From JAIYDJ01 sp031398695 (lineage in GTDB: Bacteria; Pseudomonadota; Alphaproteobacteria; Rhodobacterales; Rhodobacteraceae), in the NCBI GenBank assembly GCA_031398695.1, contig JANNNU010000103.1:1-42398 (forward strand): 42,398 nt of DNA. Reading direction: 5' to 3'. The position numbers and the translations under genes were made by a program. The notes beneath the pieces are model-generated. The model was not told where the DNA came from. It did not search any database and saw nothing but the letters and a program-made list of their open reading frames with translations. Of the stretch, positions 24,734 through 31,859 are shown piece after piece; position 1 is the first letter of the stretch, and every line of letters begins with the position of its first letter.

Positions 24734-25632
24734 TCGGCATCGCGGGCGGCGGCGCGTTCGGCACGGCGCTGGCATCCGCCTTGCGCGGCCCGGTGGTGAT
24801 CTGGGCGCGTGATCCGGAGCGGGTCGCCACCCAGCGGGCGGGCGTGACGGTCACCGACGATCCGCGGGTGCTGGATGCGGCGCAGGCGGTGCTGCTGTGC
24901 GTGCCGATGCAGGCGTTGCAAGGGTTCTTGCACGACGCCGGTCTGGACGGGCAGCGGCTGGTGGCCTGCTGCAAGGGGATCGACCTTGCAACGCTGCGCG
25001 GTCCCTCTGCCGTGATCGCGGCGGCCTGCCCCGAAAGCTGCGTTGCTGTCCTGACCGGCCCGAGTTTCGCCAGCGACATCTCTGCGGGTCTGCCGACCGC
25101 GCTGACACTCGCCTGTGCGGATGACGCGGAGGGGGCCGATCTGCAAACGCTGTTGTCCAGTGCCACCCTGCGGCTGTACCGGACGACCGATGTGATCGGG
25201 GCAGAGCTGGGCGGGGCGCTGAAGAACGTGATCGCCATCGCGGCGGGGGTCGTGATCGGGGTGGGTCTGGGACAGTCTGCCCGCGCCGCGCTGATGACGC
25301 GCGGATTTGCCGAGATGCAGCGGCTGGCGTCGGCTCTTGGCGCGCGGCCCGAAACCTTGGGCGGGCTCTCGGGTTTGGGCGATCTGGTGCTGACCTGCAC
25401 CTCGGCGCAGTCGCGCAATTTCCGGCACGGTCAGGCCATGGGTGCGGGCGTGGCCCCCGACGACACGGCCACGGTCGAAGGGGTCGCAACCGCCCGCGCG
25501 GCCCGTGACCTGGCGCTTCGGCTGGGGATGGACCTGCCGATCACCGATACCGTTGCGGCCTTGCTGGACGGCCGGCTTTCGATCGCGCAGGCTGTGCAAA
25601 GCCTGCTGAACCGACCCCTGAAACAGGAGTGA
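24730..25632 (+). CDS. gpsA: Glycerol-3-phosphate dehydrogenase [NAD(P)+]
   Basis: Reduces dihydroxyacetone phosphate to sn-glycerol 3-phosphate for phospholipid synthesis. 300 residues, a little shorter than the common 320-340. NAD(P)-binding GGGAFGTALA at 6-15, CKGID with Lys82, LTGPSFASDISAGLPTA (109-124), the catalytic Lys165 in GGALKNVIAIAAG, and GGLSGLGDLVLTCTSAQSRN at 211-230. The ATG overlaps the tsaD stop (ATGA), giving a coupled tsaD-gpsA pair, a common alphaproteobacterial arrangement. Confidence 0.96.
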   Translation: MIGIAGGGAFGTALASALRGPVVIWARDPERVATQRAGVTVTDDPRVLDAAQAVLLCVPMQALQGFLHDAGLDGQRLVACCKGIDLATLRGPSAVIAAACPESCVAVLTGPSFASDISAGLPTALTLACADDAEGADLQTLLSSATLRLYRTTDVIGAELGGALKNVIAIAAGVVIGVGLGQSARAALMTRGFAEMQRLASALGARPETLGGLSGLGDLVLTCTSAQSRNFRHGQAMGAGVAPDDTATVEGVATARAARDLALRLGMDLPITDTVAALLDGRLSIAQAVQSLLNRPLKQE

Positions 25633-25636
25633 TCCC

Positions 25637-25909
25637 ATGCGCGTCGCGCTGATCTGCCATGACAAACCCGGTGCCTTGCAAACCCGGCTCGATAATCGGG
25701 CCGCGCATCTGGCGCATATCGAGGCGACCGGCGTGGTCGAGGTGGCCGGCCCGTTCCTGGACCCGCAGGGCCAGATGACCGGCAGCCTGATCGTGCTGAC
25801 GGTCGAAAGCCTTGCCGCCGCGCAGGATTGGGCGGCGCGCGACCCCTATGCGCTGGCCGGACTGTTCGACACCGTCACGATCACCGAATGGAAGAAGGTG
25901 ATCGGATGA
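25637..25909 (+). CDS. YciI-like protein
   Basis: 90-residue ferredoxin-fold protein of the YciI family, with the conserved His24 (AAHLAHIEATG) and Asp69 (AARDPYALAGLF) typical of the group. Some relatives are dehydrochlorinases or stress-related; the function here is unknown. CAGGAG precedes the ATG, 4 bp after the gpsA stop, and its stop overlaps the EVE gene by 4 bp. It is thus the third gene of a tightly packed tsaD-gpsA-yciI-EVE unit. Confidence 0.85.
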   Translation: MRVALICHDKPGALQTRLDNRAAHLAHIEATGVVEVAGPFLDPQGQMTGSLIVLTVESLAAAQDWAARDPYALAGLFDTVTITEWKKVIG

Positions 25910-26325
25910 CCTACTGGCTTTTCAAATCCGAACCGGACACCTGGAGCTGGGATCAGCAGGTCGCCAAGGGCGACGTGGGCGAGGAGTGGCACGGGGTGCG
26001 CAACTATCAGGCGCGCAACAACATGCGGGCGATGAAGATCGGTGATCTGGGGTTCTATTATCACTCCAACATCGGCAAAGAGATCGTCGGGATCGTCGAG
26101 GTGTGCCAGACATCCGCCCCTGACAGCACGACGGACGACCCGCGATGGGATTGCGTGCACATTCGCGCCGTGCGCCCCTTGCTGAGACCCGTGACGCTGG
26201 AGACGTGCAAGGTCGAGCCGGGTCTGGAGGAGATGGTTCTGGTCAACAACAGCCGCCTGTCGGTGCAGCCCGTCACGGCGCAGGAATGGCGGATCATCTG
26301 CGGTCTGGGCGGAATCGAGCAATAG
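25906..26325 (+). CDS. EVE domain-containing protein
   Basis: 139-residue single-domain protein of the EVE/PUA-like fold, a reader of modified bases in RNA or DNA. Characteristic segments: YWLFKSEPDTWSWDQ at the start, WHGVRNYQARNNMRAMKIGDLGFYYHS, and IVGIVEVCQ, lining the base-binding pocket. ATG at 25906 overlaps the yciI-like stop. The same-operon tsaD makes a modified tRNA base, so a role connected with modified nucleotides is conceivable but unproven. Confidence 0.9.
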   Translation: MTYWLFKSEPDTWSWDQQVAKGDVGEEWHGVRNYQARNNMRAMKIGDLGFYYHSNIGKEIVGIVEVCQTSAPDSTTDDPRWDCVHIRAVRPLLRPVTLETCKVEPGLEEMVLVNNSRLSVQPVTAQEWRIICGLGGIEQ

Positions 26326-26437
26326 AATGGGGGATCCCGCACCCCTACGAGACCCCCCACCACCCCACGTGCTCCCCTGGCACCACACGTGTACTGAAAA
26401 AGGTCTCGGGCTTGCTGCCCTGATGATCCATATACAC

Positions 26438-26471
26438 AAAAAAGCCGGGCCTGGCAAAAGCCAAGCCCGGC
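26438..26471 (-). terminator. Rho-independent terminator of the DUF2853-like gene
   Basis: On the minus strand a GCCGGGC-x-TGGC / GCCA-x-GCCCGGC stem with a short T loop is followed by TTTTTT. Strong intrinsic terminator, 22 nt after the stop at 26494. Confidence 0.85.
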
Positions 26472-26493
26472 GTATTCATGTCAAATCCGTTGG

Positions 26494-26835
26494 TTATGCG
26501 TAGGCGGCTTCCTTGCCGAAATGCTTGGTCAGCATGTAATAGATCACGGCGCGGTATTTGTTGCGTTCGGAGCGGCCATAGGTTTCGATCACGGCGGTGA
26601 TGCCTTCCATCAAGGCAGGGCTATCGGGCAGGGCCAGTTTTTTCATCAGGAAGTTCGCCTTCACGCGCTCCAGTTCCGACTTGTCCGACGCGGCGACGGT
26701 TTCGCTGTCGGCGCTGTAGATCGCCGGGCCGCAGCCGATCGTGACTTTGGTCAGCAGGTCCATATCTGGGGTGACCTTGCACTTGTCGCGTAAATCTGCA
26801 GCATATTTTGCGATCAGGTCGTCGCGCTTGCTCAT
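26494..26835 (-). CDS. DUF2853-like small helical protein
   Basis: 113 residues beginning MSKRDDLIAKYAADLRDKC; the start at 26833-26835 is supported by AAGGAAGA upstream, while a longer open frame to 27039 runs back into the tRNA-Arg gene. The sequence looks wholly alpha-helical and charged, with MDLLTKVTIGCGPAIYSADSETVA in the middle and KYRAVIYYMLTKHFGKE at the end. I recognise this as the DUF2853 type; no function is known. It stands alone with its own strong terminator. Confidence 0.75.
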   Translation of the reverse strand: MSKRDDLIAKYAADLRDKCKVTPDMDLLTKVTIGCGPAIYSADSETVAASDKSELERVKANFLMKKLALPDSPALMEGITAVIETYGRSERNKYRAVIYYMLTKHFGKEAAYA

Positions 26836-26952
26836 CGGAATCTTCCTTGTTGCCGAAATGTGTTTGACGCAGCCACGGACCTCCCCGGAACAGGCGTGAA
26901 GCGAGGTTAAGGCAAACCCATGCACAGACAAAGGGAAATGTCGGTCGCGTTT

Positions 26953-26971
26953 CCCGGCCACGCCGGCCGGG
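26953..26971 (-). terminator. Hairpin downstream of tRNA-Arg
   Basis: Perfect 7-bp stem CCCGGCC/GGCCGGG with a 5-nt loop, 41 nt past the tRNA 3' end. No T-run on the minus strand, so a weak terminator call. Confidence 0.35.
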
Positions 26972-27011
26972 TCGCAAAGGCGGCTTTGATCGTGCCGCAG
27001 GCTATCGGAGA

Positions 27012-27319
27012 TGGTGTCTGCGGCGGGAGTCGAACCCACGGCCCCAGGATTCGTACCACTTCGGCTTTCGCCGCCGCGCCCGGATCTGGCCCGGTCGCGT
27101 TCGTGGTCTGGACTGTCCCTTCACCGTGGGCCGAAGCCGTTAGGTGCTGCCCATCCAGTCTCTACACCTTCCCCTTGCGGGGCTTGGCTCGGGATTGGCA
27201 CGGTGCAAGCGCACCTCAGCGTTCCCCGAATTTGAGCAGATCCGTTACACCGTTTCCGCGTGCAACGCCCAATTTATCTACCAGGAATCCTGTGCTCTAT
27301 CCATCTGAGCTACGCAGAC
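27012..27319 (-). tRNA. tRNA-Arg(CCU), interrupted by a group I intron
   Basis: Split gene. 5' exon 27283-27319 (37 nt), intron 27052-27282, 3' exon 27012-27051 (40 nt including encoded CCA). The joined exons give a 77-nt tRNA: acceptor GTCTGCG/CGCAGAC (7 perfect pairs), TA, D stem GCTC/GAGC, anticodon stem CAGGA/TCCTG with loop TTCCTAA (anticodon CCT), T loop TTCGACT, discriminator A. It reads AGG. The exon junction falls between U36 and A37. tRNA-Arg(CCU) is an established group I intron host in alphaproteobacteria such as Agrobacterium. Confidence 0.95.
27052..27282 (-). ncRNA. Self-splicing group I intron (IC3-like) in tRNA-Arg(CCU)
   Basis: 231 nt, no internal ORF. The 5' exon ends in U and the intron ends in G, as required. 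P1: exon CCU pairs with intron GGG (U-G at the splice site), extended by GGU/AUU. P2: TTGCAC/GTGTAA. Core strings closely resemble the Azoarcus tRNA-Ile intron: CAAATTCGGGGAA, CGAGCCAAGC, a CCCC-GCAA-GGGG hairpin (P6 region, plus strand 27171-27182), GAAGGTGTAGAGACTGGA and GAAGGGACAGTCCAG. P7 is GACTG/CAGTC. A GGC-GAAA-GCC hairpin near the 3' end fits P9. Boundaries are set by restoring the tRNA. Confidence 0.92.
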
Positions 27320-27458
27320 ATTCCATCTCCGCCCCGCTTTTAGCCCGGCGGCGGCAATGGGGCAAGATGCGCAAATGCCAAGCGGGCAATCCGGGCTTGG
27401 ACAAGTCCGGGTTTTGGCGCTAACACAAGCGGATGACCTGTGCCAAGGCCCGACCTCT

Positions 27459-28478
27459 GTGACCAGACCCCCTGCGGCGGATCATCGACGACCCTTGACC
27501 TTGCGCGACGTTTCCGAAGCGTCCGGGGTCAGCGAAATGACGGTCAGCCGGGTGCTGCGGCAGCGCGGAGACGTGTCGGCCACGACGCGCCTGCGGGTTC
27601 TAGAGGCGGCCCGCAGGCTGGGGTATGTGCCCAACAAGATCGCAGGTGCGCTGGCGTCCAGCCGGGTCAATCTGGTCGGCGTGATCATCCCGTCGCTCTC
27701 CAACCTGGTCTTTCCCGAGGTGATGTCGGGCATTTCCGAACGGCTTGAAGACACCGGCCTGCAACCGGTCGTTGGGGTGACCAACTACCTGCCGGACCGC
27801 GAAGAAAAGGTGATTTACGAAATGCTGTCGTGGCGGCCGTCAGGCCTGATCCTGGCCGGACTGGAGCACAGTGATGCCGCGCGCGCCATGCTGCACCAAG
27901 CGGGGATTCCGATCGTCGAGATCATGGATATCGACGGCCCGGTGGTGGATCACGCGGTGGGTATTTCGCACTACCGCGCCGGTCGCCAGATGGCAGAGGC
28001 GATCATCACGGCGGGCTATCGCCGGATCGCGTTTCTGGGCACGCAGATGCCGAACGACCATCGGGCCCGCAAGCGCCTGCAAGGCTTCGAAGAGGCGTTG
28101 GCGCTGGCCGGTCTGGCCCTGGTCGACCGAGAGTTCTATTCCGGCTCGTCAGCGCTGCAAAAGGGGCGCGAAATGACCGAGGCCGTGCTGACCCGCAGCC
28201 CCGAGGTCGATTTTCTTTATTTCTCGAACGACATGATCGGCGCGGGCGGTCTTTTGTACTGTCTGGCACAGGGGATCGACGTGCCGGGCCGCGTCGGGCT
28301 TGCCGGCTTCAACAACGTCGATCTGCTGGAAGGTCTGCCGTGCCGGTTGGCCACGATGGATGCCTGCCGGCTGGAAATCGGGCGCAAGGCCGCCGAGATC
28401 GTTGCAGGCGAGGTTCCCGCCAGCGCCGTCACCGAACTGTTTCCGGTCTTGCAGCGCGGGGATACGATCCGGACTTGA
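27459..28478 (+). CDS. LacI family transcriptional regulator
   Basis: DNA-binding repressor with a periplasmic-binding-protein-like sensor domain. From the GTG at 27459 (AAGG 10 nt upstream) it is 339 residues; an ATG farther left is possible but adds non-family sequence. LacI helix-turn-helix at the start: LTLRDVSEASGVSEMTVSRVL, then the hinge LGYVPNKIAGALASSRVNLVGVIIP. The C-terminal effector domain includes GVTNYLPDREEKVIYEML and FLYFSNDMIGAGGLLYCLAQG. It resembles the GntR (gluconate) branch, but no sugar transport or catabolic gene is adjacent, so its target is unknown and it appears as an orphan regulator. Confidence 0.88.
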   Translation: MTRPPAADHRRPLTLRDVSEASGVSEMTVSRVLRQRGDVSATTRLRVLEAARRLGYVPNKIAGALASSRVNLVGVIIPSLSNLVFPEVMSGISERLEDTGLQPVVGVTNYLPDREEKVIYEMLSWRPSGLILAGLEHSDAARAMLHQAGIPIVEIMDIDGPVVDHAVGISHYRAGRQMAEAIITAGYRRIAFLGTQMPNDHRARKRLQGFEEALALAGLALVDREFYSGSSALQKGREMTEAVLTRSPEVDFLYFSNDMIGAGGLLYCLAQGIDVPGRVGLAGFNNVDLLEGLPCRLATMDACRLEIGRKAAEIVAGEVPASAVTELFPVLQRGDTIRT

Positions 28479-28482
28479 ACCC

Positions 28483-28497
28483 CGCGCAAGCTGCGCG
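28483..28497. terminator. Hairpin between convergent LacI and mtaB genes
   Basis: CGCGCA/TGCGCG inverted repeat with a 3-nt loop filling most of the 24-bp gap between two stop codons. Possibly a bidirectional terminator; no T-run. Confidence 0.35.
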
Positions 28498-28502
28498 CAG
28501 GG

Positions 28503-29765
28503 TCATGCCGCCGAGGCCAGCAACCGCCCGGCCTGCACACCGGCGATCCGCGCCCACTGCAACCGGCCCTCCGGCTGGTCGACGGCAAACCCGACTTCGG
28601 CGAACTGTTCGGTCCGGCCCAGACGCGGGCCCTCGGTCAAGATCCGAACCCGCTGGCCGATCTGGGCCGTCAGGTGACGGGCGAGGGCGGCTTGGCCGGC
28701 CGTTCGAAGTCGCGCCGCGCGGTCCTTGATCTCGGGGCCTGCGACTTGTGGCATCCGGGCGGCGGGCGTGCCCTTGCGCGGGCTGAACGGAAAGACGTGC
28801 AGGAAGGTCAGGCCGCAGTCCTCGATCAGTTCGACCGAGTGCTGGAACATGGCTTCGGTTTCGGTTGGAAATCCTGCGATCAGATCGGCGCCGAACACCA
28901 TGTCGGGGCGCAAGCGGCGGGCCTCTTGGCAGAACCGGATGGCGTCGTCGCGCAGGTGCCTGCGCTTCATCCGCTTCAGGATCAGGTCATCGCCCGCCTG
29001 CAGCGACAGGTGCAGGTGCGGCATCAGCCGCGGTTCGGTCGCGATGGCCCCCAGCAGCGCGTCGTCCACCTCGATGCTGTCGATCGAACTGATCCGCAGC
29101 CGCGCGAGGTCCGGCACCAGCCGCAGGATGCGCATCACCAGATCGCCCAGTCGTGGCGTGCCAGGCAGATCCCCCCCCCAGCTGGTCAGGTCCACCCCGG
29201 TCAGCACCACTTCGAGAAATCCCTTGTCCACCAGACGCTTGATCTGGTCTACAACGATGCCCGCAGGCACGGAGCGCGAGTTGCCGCGACCGTATGGGAT
29301 GATGCAGAACGTGCAGCGGTGGTCGCAGCCGTTCTGGACCTGCACATAGGCGCGGTGGCGGCCGAACCCGTCGATCAGATGCCCCGCCGTTTCGCGCACC
29401 GACAGGATGTCATCGACCTGCACCCGTTCGGTCGCGCCGATCAGGTCGGGCACGGCGAGTTGCGCCCATGTCTCGGCCTGCATCTTTTCGGTATTGCCGA
29501 TCACGCGGGTGACCTGCGGCATCGCGGCAAAGGTGGCCGGTTCGGTCTGGGCGGCACACCCGGTGACGATGATCTGCGCGCCGGGATTGTCACGTGCCAG
29601 ACGGCGAATGTCCTGTTTGGCCTTGCGGACCGCCTCTGCCGTCACGGCGCACGTGTTGACAATCACGGCGTTTTCCAGCCCGGCGGCGGTGGACAGCTCG
29701 CGCATCGCTTCGGATTCGTAGGCGTTCAGGCGGCAGCCGTGAGTGGCAAAAATGGGGACGGTCAT
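28503..29765 (-). CDS. mtaB: tRNA t6A37 methylthiotransferase MtaB
   Basis: Radical-SAM enzyme that adds a methylthio group to C2 of t6A37, giving ms2t6A on tRNAs such as tRNA-Lys(UUU). 420 residues. The N-terminal UPF0004 domain has cluster cysteines Cys11, Cys39 and Cys70. The radical-SAM motif CDHRCTFC gives Cys147, Cys151 and Cys154, followed by IPYGRGNSRSVP. The C-terminal TRAM-like region runs from about 350. The MtaB type, rather than MiaB or RimO, fits the short N-terminus MTVPIFATHGCRLNAYESEAM. The start overlaps the dapF stop by 4 bp. It acts downstream of TsaD/TsaE, also encoded in this window. Confidence 0.92.
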   Translation of the reverse strand: MTVPIFATHGCRLNAYESEAMRELSTAAGLENAVIVNTCAVTAEAVRKAKQDIRRLARDNPGAQIIVTGCAAQTEPATFAAMPQVTRVIGNTEKMQAETWAQLAVPDLIGATERVQVDDILSVRETAGHLIDGFGRHRAYVQVQNGCDHRCTFCIIPYGRGNSRSVPAGIVVDQIKRLVDKGFLEVVLTGVDLTSWGGDLPGTPRLGDLVMRILRLVPDLARLRISSIDSIEVDDALLGAIATEPRLMPHLHLSLQAGDDLILKRMKRRHLRDDAIRFCQEARRLRPDMVFGADLIAGFPTETEAMFQHSVELIEDCGLTFLHVFPFSPRKGTPAARMPQVAGPEIKDRAARLRTAGQAALARHLTAQIGQRVRILTEGPRLGRTEQFAEVGFAVDQPEGRLQWARIAGVQAGRLLASAA

Positions 29766-30595
29766 GCGTGGGCCAGCAGGTCGGTCGACACCACGCCGTC
29801 AAACACCCGTGCCACCGGGCCGGTAAGCCAGACGCCATCGTCGCGCCAGTCGACGTGCAGGGTGCCGCCATCCATAACCAGCGTGACCGCGCGCCCGGTC
29901 AATCCGCGCAGATGCGCCGCCACGGCCGTGGCGCACGCCCCCGATCCGCAAGCCAGCGTCACCCCGGTGCCGCGTTCCCACACCCGCATCCGCAGCGTGT
30001 CGGGTGCGATCAGGCTGGCAAATTCGACATTGGTGCGTTGCGGATAAAGTGGGTCGGCTTCATAGCGCGGACCCGCCACGGCGGGGTCGACGCTGGCCGC
30101 ATCCTCGACGAAGAGCACGCAGTGCGGGTTTCCCATGCCGACGGCCACGGGATTGCCTGGCAAGGGCAAATGCATCGGATCGACTGCATAGGCCAGCGGC
30201 ACGTCCTGCCAGTCACGTTGCGGCGCGTCCATGTTGACCCAGACCGCCCCGTCGGCCCGCCGTTCGGCCTGTAGGATGCCCCGTTCGGTGAGGATGGTCA
30301 ACGCAGAGCGGCCCTCGTCGCGCATCAGCAGATCGGCCACGCAGCGGGTGGCGTTGCCGCAGGCGCCCGCCCGGCTGCCATCGCTGTTCCAGAAATCCAG
30401 TGCGATGTCAGCGTCTTGGCTGTCGCGGATCTCGGCCAGCTGATCGAACCCTACGCCGCGATGCCGATCGCCCAGCGCCCGTGCCAGCGACGGCGTCACC
30501 ACAGCAGGGCGACCGCGCGACGCGACCACGACGAAGTCGTTGCCGGCGCCGTGCATCTTGATGAAGCCCAAGGCTGTGGGTGCGGTCTGTGTCAT
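29762..30595 (-). CDS. dapF: Diaminopimelate epimerase
   Basis: Interconverts LL- and meso-diaminopimelate for lysine and peptidoglycan. 277 residues from the ATG at 30593-30595; in-frame sequence upstream lacks family similarity. N-terminal FIKMHGAGNDFVVV, first catalytic cysteine Cys79 in AGACGNATRC, and second catalytic cysteine Cys216 in TLACGSGACATA. Both active-site bases are intact. It is translationally coupled to mtaB. The product lysine links loosely to the tRNA-Lys gene on the other strand 195 bp away, probably by chance. Confidence 0.97.
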   Translation of the reverse strand: MTQTAPTALGFIKMHGAGNDFVVVASRGRPAVVTPSLARALGDRHRGVGFDQLAEIRDSQDADIALDFWNSDGSRAGACGNATRCVADLLMRDEGRSALTILTERGILQAERRADGAVWVNMDAPQRDWQDVPLAYAVDPMHLPLPGNPVAVGMGNPHCVLFVEDAASVDPAVAGPRYEADPLYPQRTNVEFASLIAPDTLRMRVWERGTGVTLACGSGACATAVAAHLRGLTGRAVTLVMDGGTLHVDWRDDGVWLTGPVARVFDGVVSTDLLAHA

Positions 30596-30649
30596 GCGCC
30601 GCGATATACGAGACGCGGGGCGAATTTGCCAGTGCCTGCGCTTTTGTCC

Positions 30650-30678
30650 TTGACCGCTGACGGCAACCCCCATAATCA
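30650..30678 (+). promoter_or_regulatory. Candidate housekeeping promoter for tRNA-Lys and the NYN gene
   Basis: TTGACC, 17-bp spacer, TAATCA: a good sigma-70-type match in the dapF/tRNA-Lys divergent gap, about 110 bp before the tRNA. Confidence 0.45.
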
Positions 30679-30789
30679 GCGCCCCTGTCGTGGAGATGCA
30701 GGCTTTTCGCCCGCCAACGGGATAAAAGGCCATTTCAAGAAGGCCGGAACCCTCTGGTCCTGTTGAAAAAGCACCATGGCATCTGGTGA

Positions 30790-30866
30790 GGGCGGGTAGC
30801 TCAGTTGGTTAGAGCACGTGACTTTTAATCATGGGGTCGGGGGTTCGAATCCCCCCCCGCTCACCA
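30790..30866 (+). tRNA. tRNA-Lys(UUU)
   Basis: 77 nt with encoded CCA. Acceptor GGGCGGG/CCCGCTC (one G-T pair), TA, D stem GCTC/GAGC, anticodon stem CGTGA/TCATG with loop CTTTTAA (anticodon TTT), T stem and loop GGGGGTTCGAATCCCCC. Reads AAA/AAG; a t6A and ms2t6A substrate by family knowledge. Only 22 bp separate it from the next gene, with no terminator visible. Confidence 0.97.
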
Positions 30867-30888
30867 ATTTGCCGAAAAGGATGACGGC

Positions 30889-31635
30889 ATGGCAGACGCG
30901 CGCGCGCCCCGACTGGCGGTTCTGATTGACGCCGACAACGTGCCGGCCGGTTATGCGGAAGCCATCTTCGAAGAGATCGCGGCCTTGGGCGAGGCGTCGG
31001 TGCGACGGATCTACGGTGACTGGTCGGCGACCCGGCTGAACGCCTGGGCCAAGAAGGTCGCAGCGCTGGGGCTGGTGGCGGATCAGCAATTTTCCAACAC
31101 AAAAGGCAAGAATGCCAGTGACATAGGCCTTGTTATCGCGGCGATGGATTTCCTGCATTCGGGGTTGTTCGACGGGTTCGTTCTGGTCAGTTCGGACAGT
31201 GATTTCACCCGGCTGGCGGCGCGCATCCGCGAGCAGGGGCTGGACGTCTACGGCATCGGCGAAAAGAAGACGCCCGAAGCGTTTCGCATGGCCTGCAAGC
31301 GGTTTATTTACGTGGAAAATCTTGGGGTTACCGAAGAACCGGCGCCCAAGGCGATCAAATCGGACACCCCGGAAGAGCCGGTAGTCAAACCAGGGGGCAA
31401 AGAGCCGCCGGCCAAGGCCATTCCGCTGATCATCGCAGCGATGCGGGCGATCGACCCCGAGGGGGAGTGGTATTCGCTGGGTCAGGTCGGCCAATACATC
31501 ACCCAGGCCAATCCCGATTTCGATACAAGGACTTACGGGGCACCCAAACTGTCGGACCTGGTGCGAAAGATCAGCAGTCGGTTCGAGGTCAAGCCCGGTC
31601 CGGGCGGGCAGTTGCTGGCGCGCGACGTGGCCTGA
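30889..31635 (+). CDS. NYN-domain (PIN-like) ribonuclease-fold protein with C-terminal OST-HTH/LOTUS domain
   Basis: 248 residues. N-terminal NYN domain: Asp14 in LAVLIDADNVP, Asp78 in KGKNASDIGLVIAAMD, and Asp103/Asp105 in FVLVSSDSDFTRLA form the acidic metal site of this PIN-like nuclease fold. FSNTKGKNASD and GIGEKKTPEAFRMACKRFIYVE are hallmark segments. After a Pro/Lys/Glu-rich linker (about 150-172), the C-terminus (172-246) looks like an OST-HTH RNA-binding domain (YSLGQVGQYITQANPDFDTRTYGAPKLSDLVRK). Predicted RNA-binding or RNA-cleaving protein; target unknown. It is probably co-transcribed with the tRNA-Lys gene 22 bp upstream. AAGGATG precedes the ATG. Confidence 0.85.
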   Translation: MADARAPRLAVLIDADNVPAGYAEAIFEEIAALGEASVRRIYGDWSATRLNAWAKKVAALGLVADQQFSNTKGKNASDIGLVIAAMDFLHSGLFDGFVLVSSDSDFTRLAARIREQGLDVYGIGEKKTPEAFRMACKRFIYVENLGVTEEPAPKAIKSDTPEEPVVKPGGKEPPAKAIPLIIAAMRAIDPEGEWYSLGQVGQYITQANPDFDTRTYGAPKLSDLVRKISSRFEVKPGPGGQLLARDVA

Positions 31636-31695
31636 TGGCGGCCTGAAGGCGGGCGGTCATTGCCGCCACGCACCCCTCCTTTGCACGCAAACCCG

Positions 31696-31748
31696 CGTAT
31701 GGCCCGCGTCGGCGCAACGTATGGCGCACGTATGGCTTTGCGCATGAC
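31696..31748. repeat. Helically phased CGTATGGC repeats upstream of the luciferase-like gene
   Basis: Three exact copies of CGTATGGC begin at 31696, 31718 and 31729 (spacing 22 and 11 bp), with a degenerate fourth, CGCATGAC, at 31741. They sit in the 224-bp gap between two same-strand genes. Spacings are not multiples of three, so this is not coding repetition. It may be a multi-site operator. The rest of the gap shows only a weak 5-bp hairpin at 31652-31667. Confidence 0.4.
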
Positions 31749-31859
31749 GTTGCCGCAGCGGGCAACTGTGCATCTGCGCACCGTTTCTCTGCCGCGGGGC
31801 GGGCTATCGGCGGGGCGTGCGGATGCCTATCTTGGCGCCATGGCAGCAGGAGATGCAGC

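Noticed and set aside
26836..27039. Longer start for the DUF2853-like protein
   Set aside because: The extension would run into the tRNA-Arg 3' exon and lacks a ribosome-binding site; the ATG at 26833-26835 has one.
27052..27282. Homing endonuclease or other ORF inside the group I intron
   Set aside because: Frames crossing the intron extend into tRNA exons and flanks and show no endonuclease motif; the intron is too short at 231 nt.
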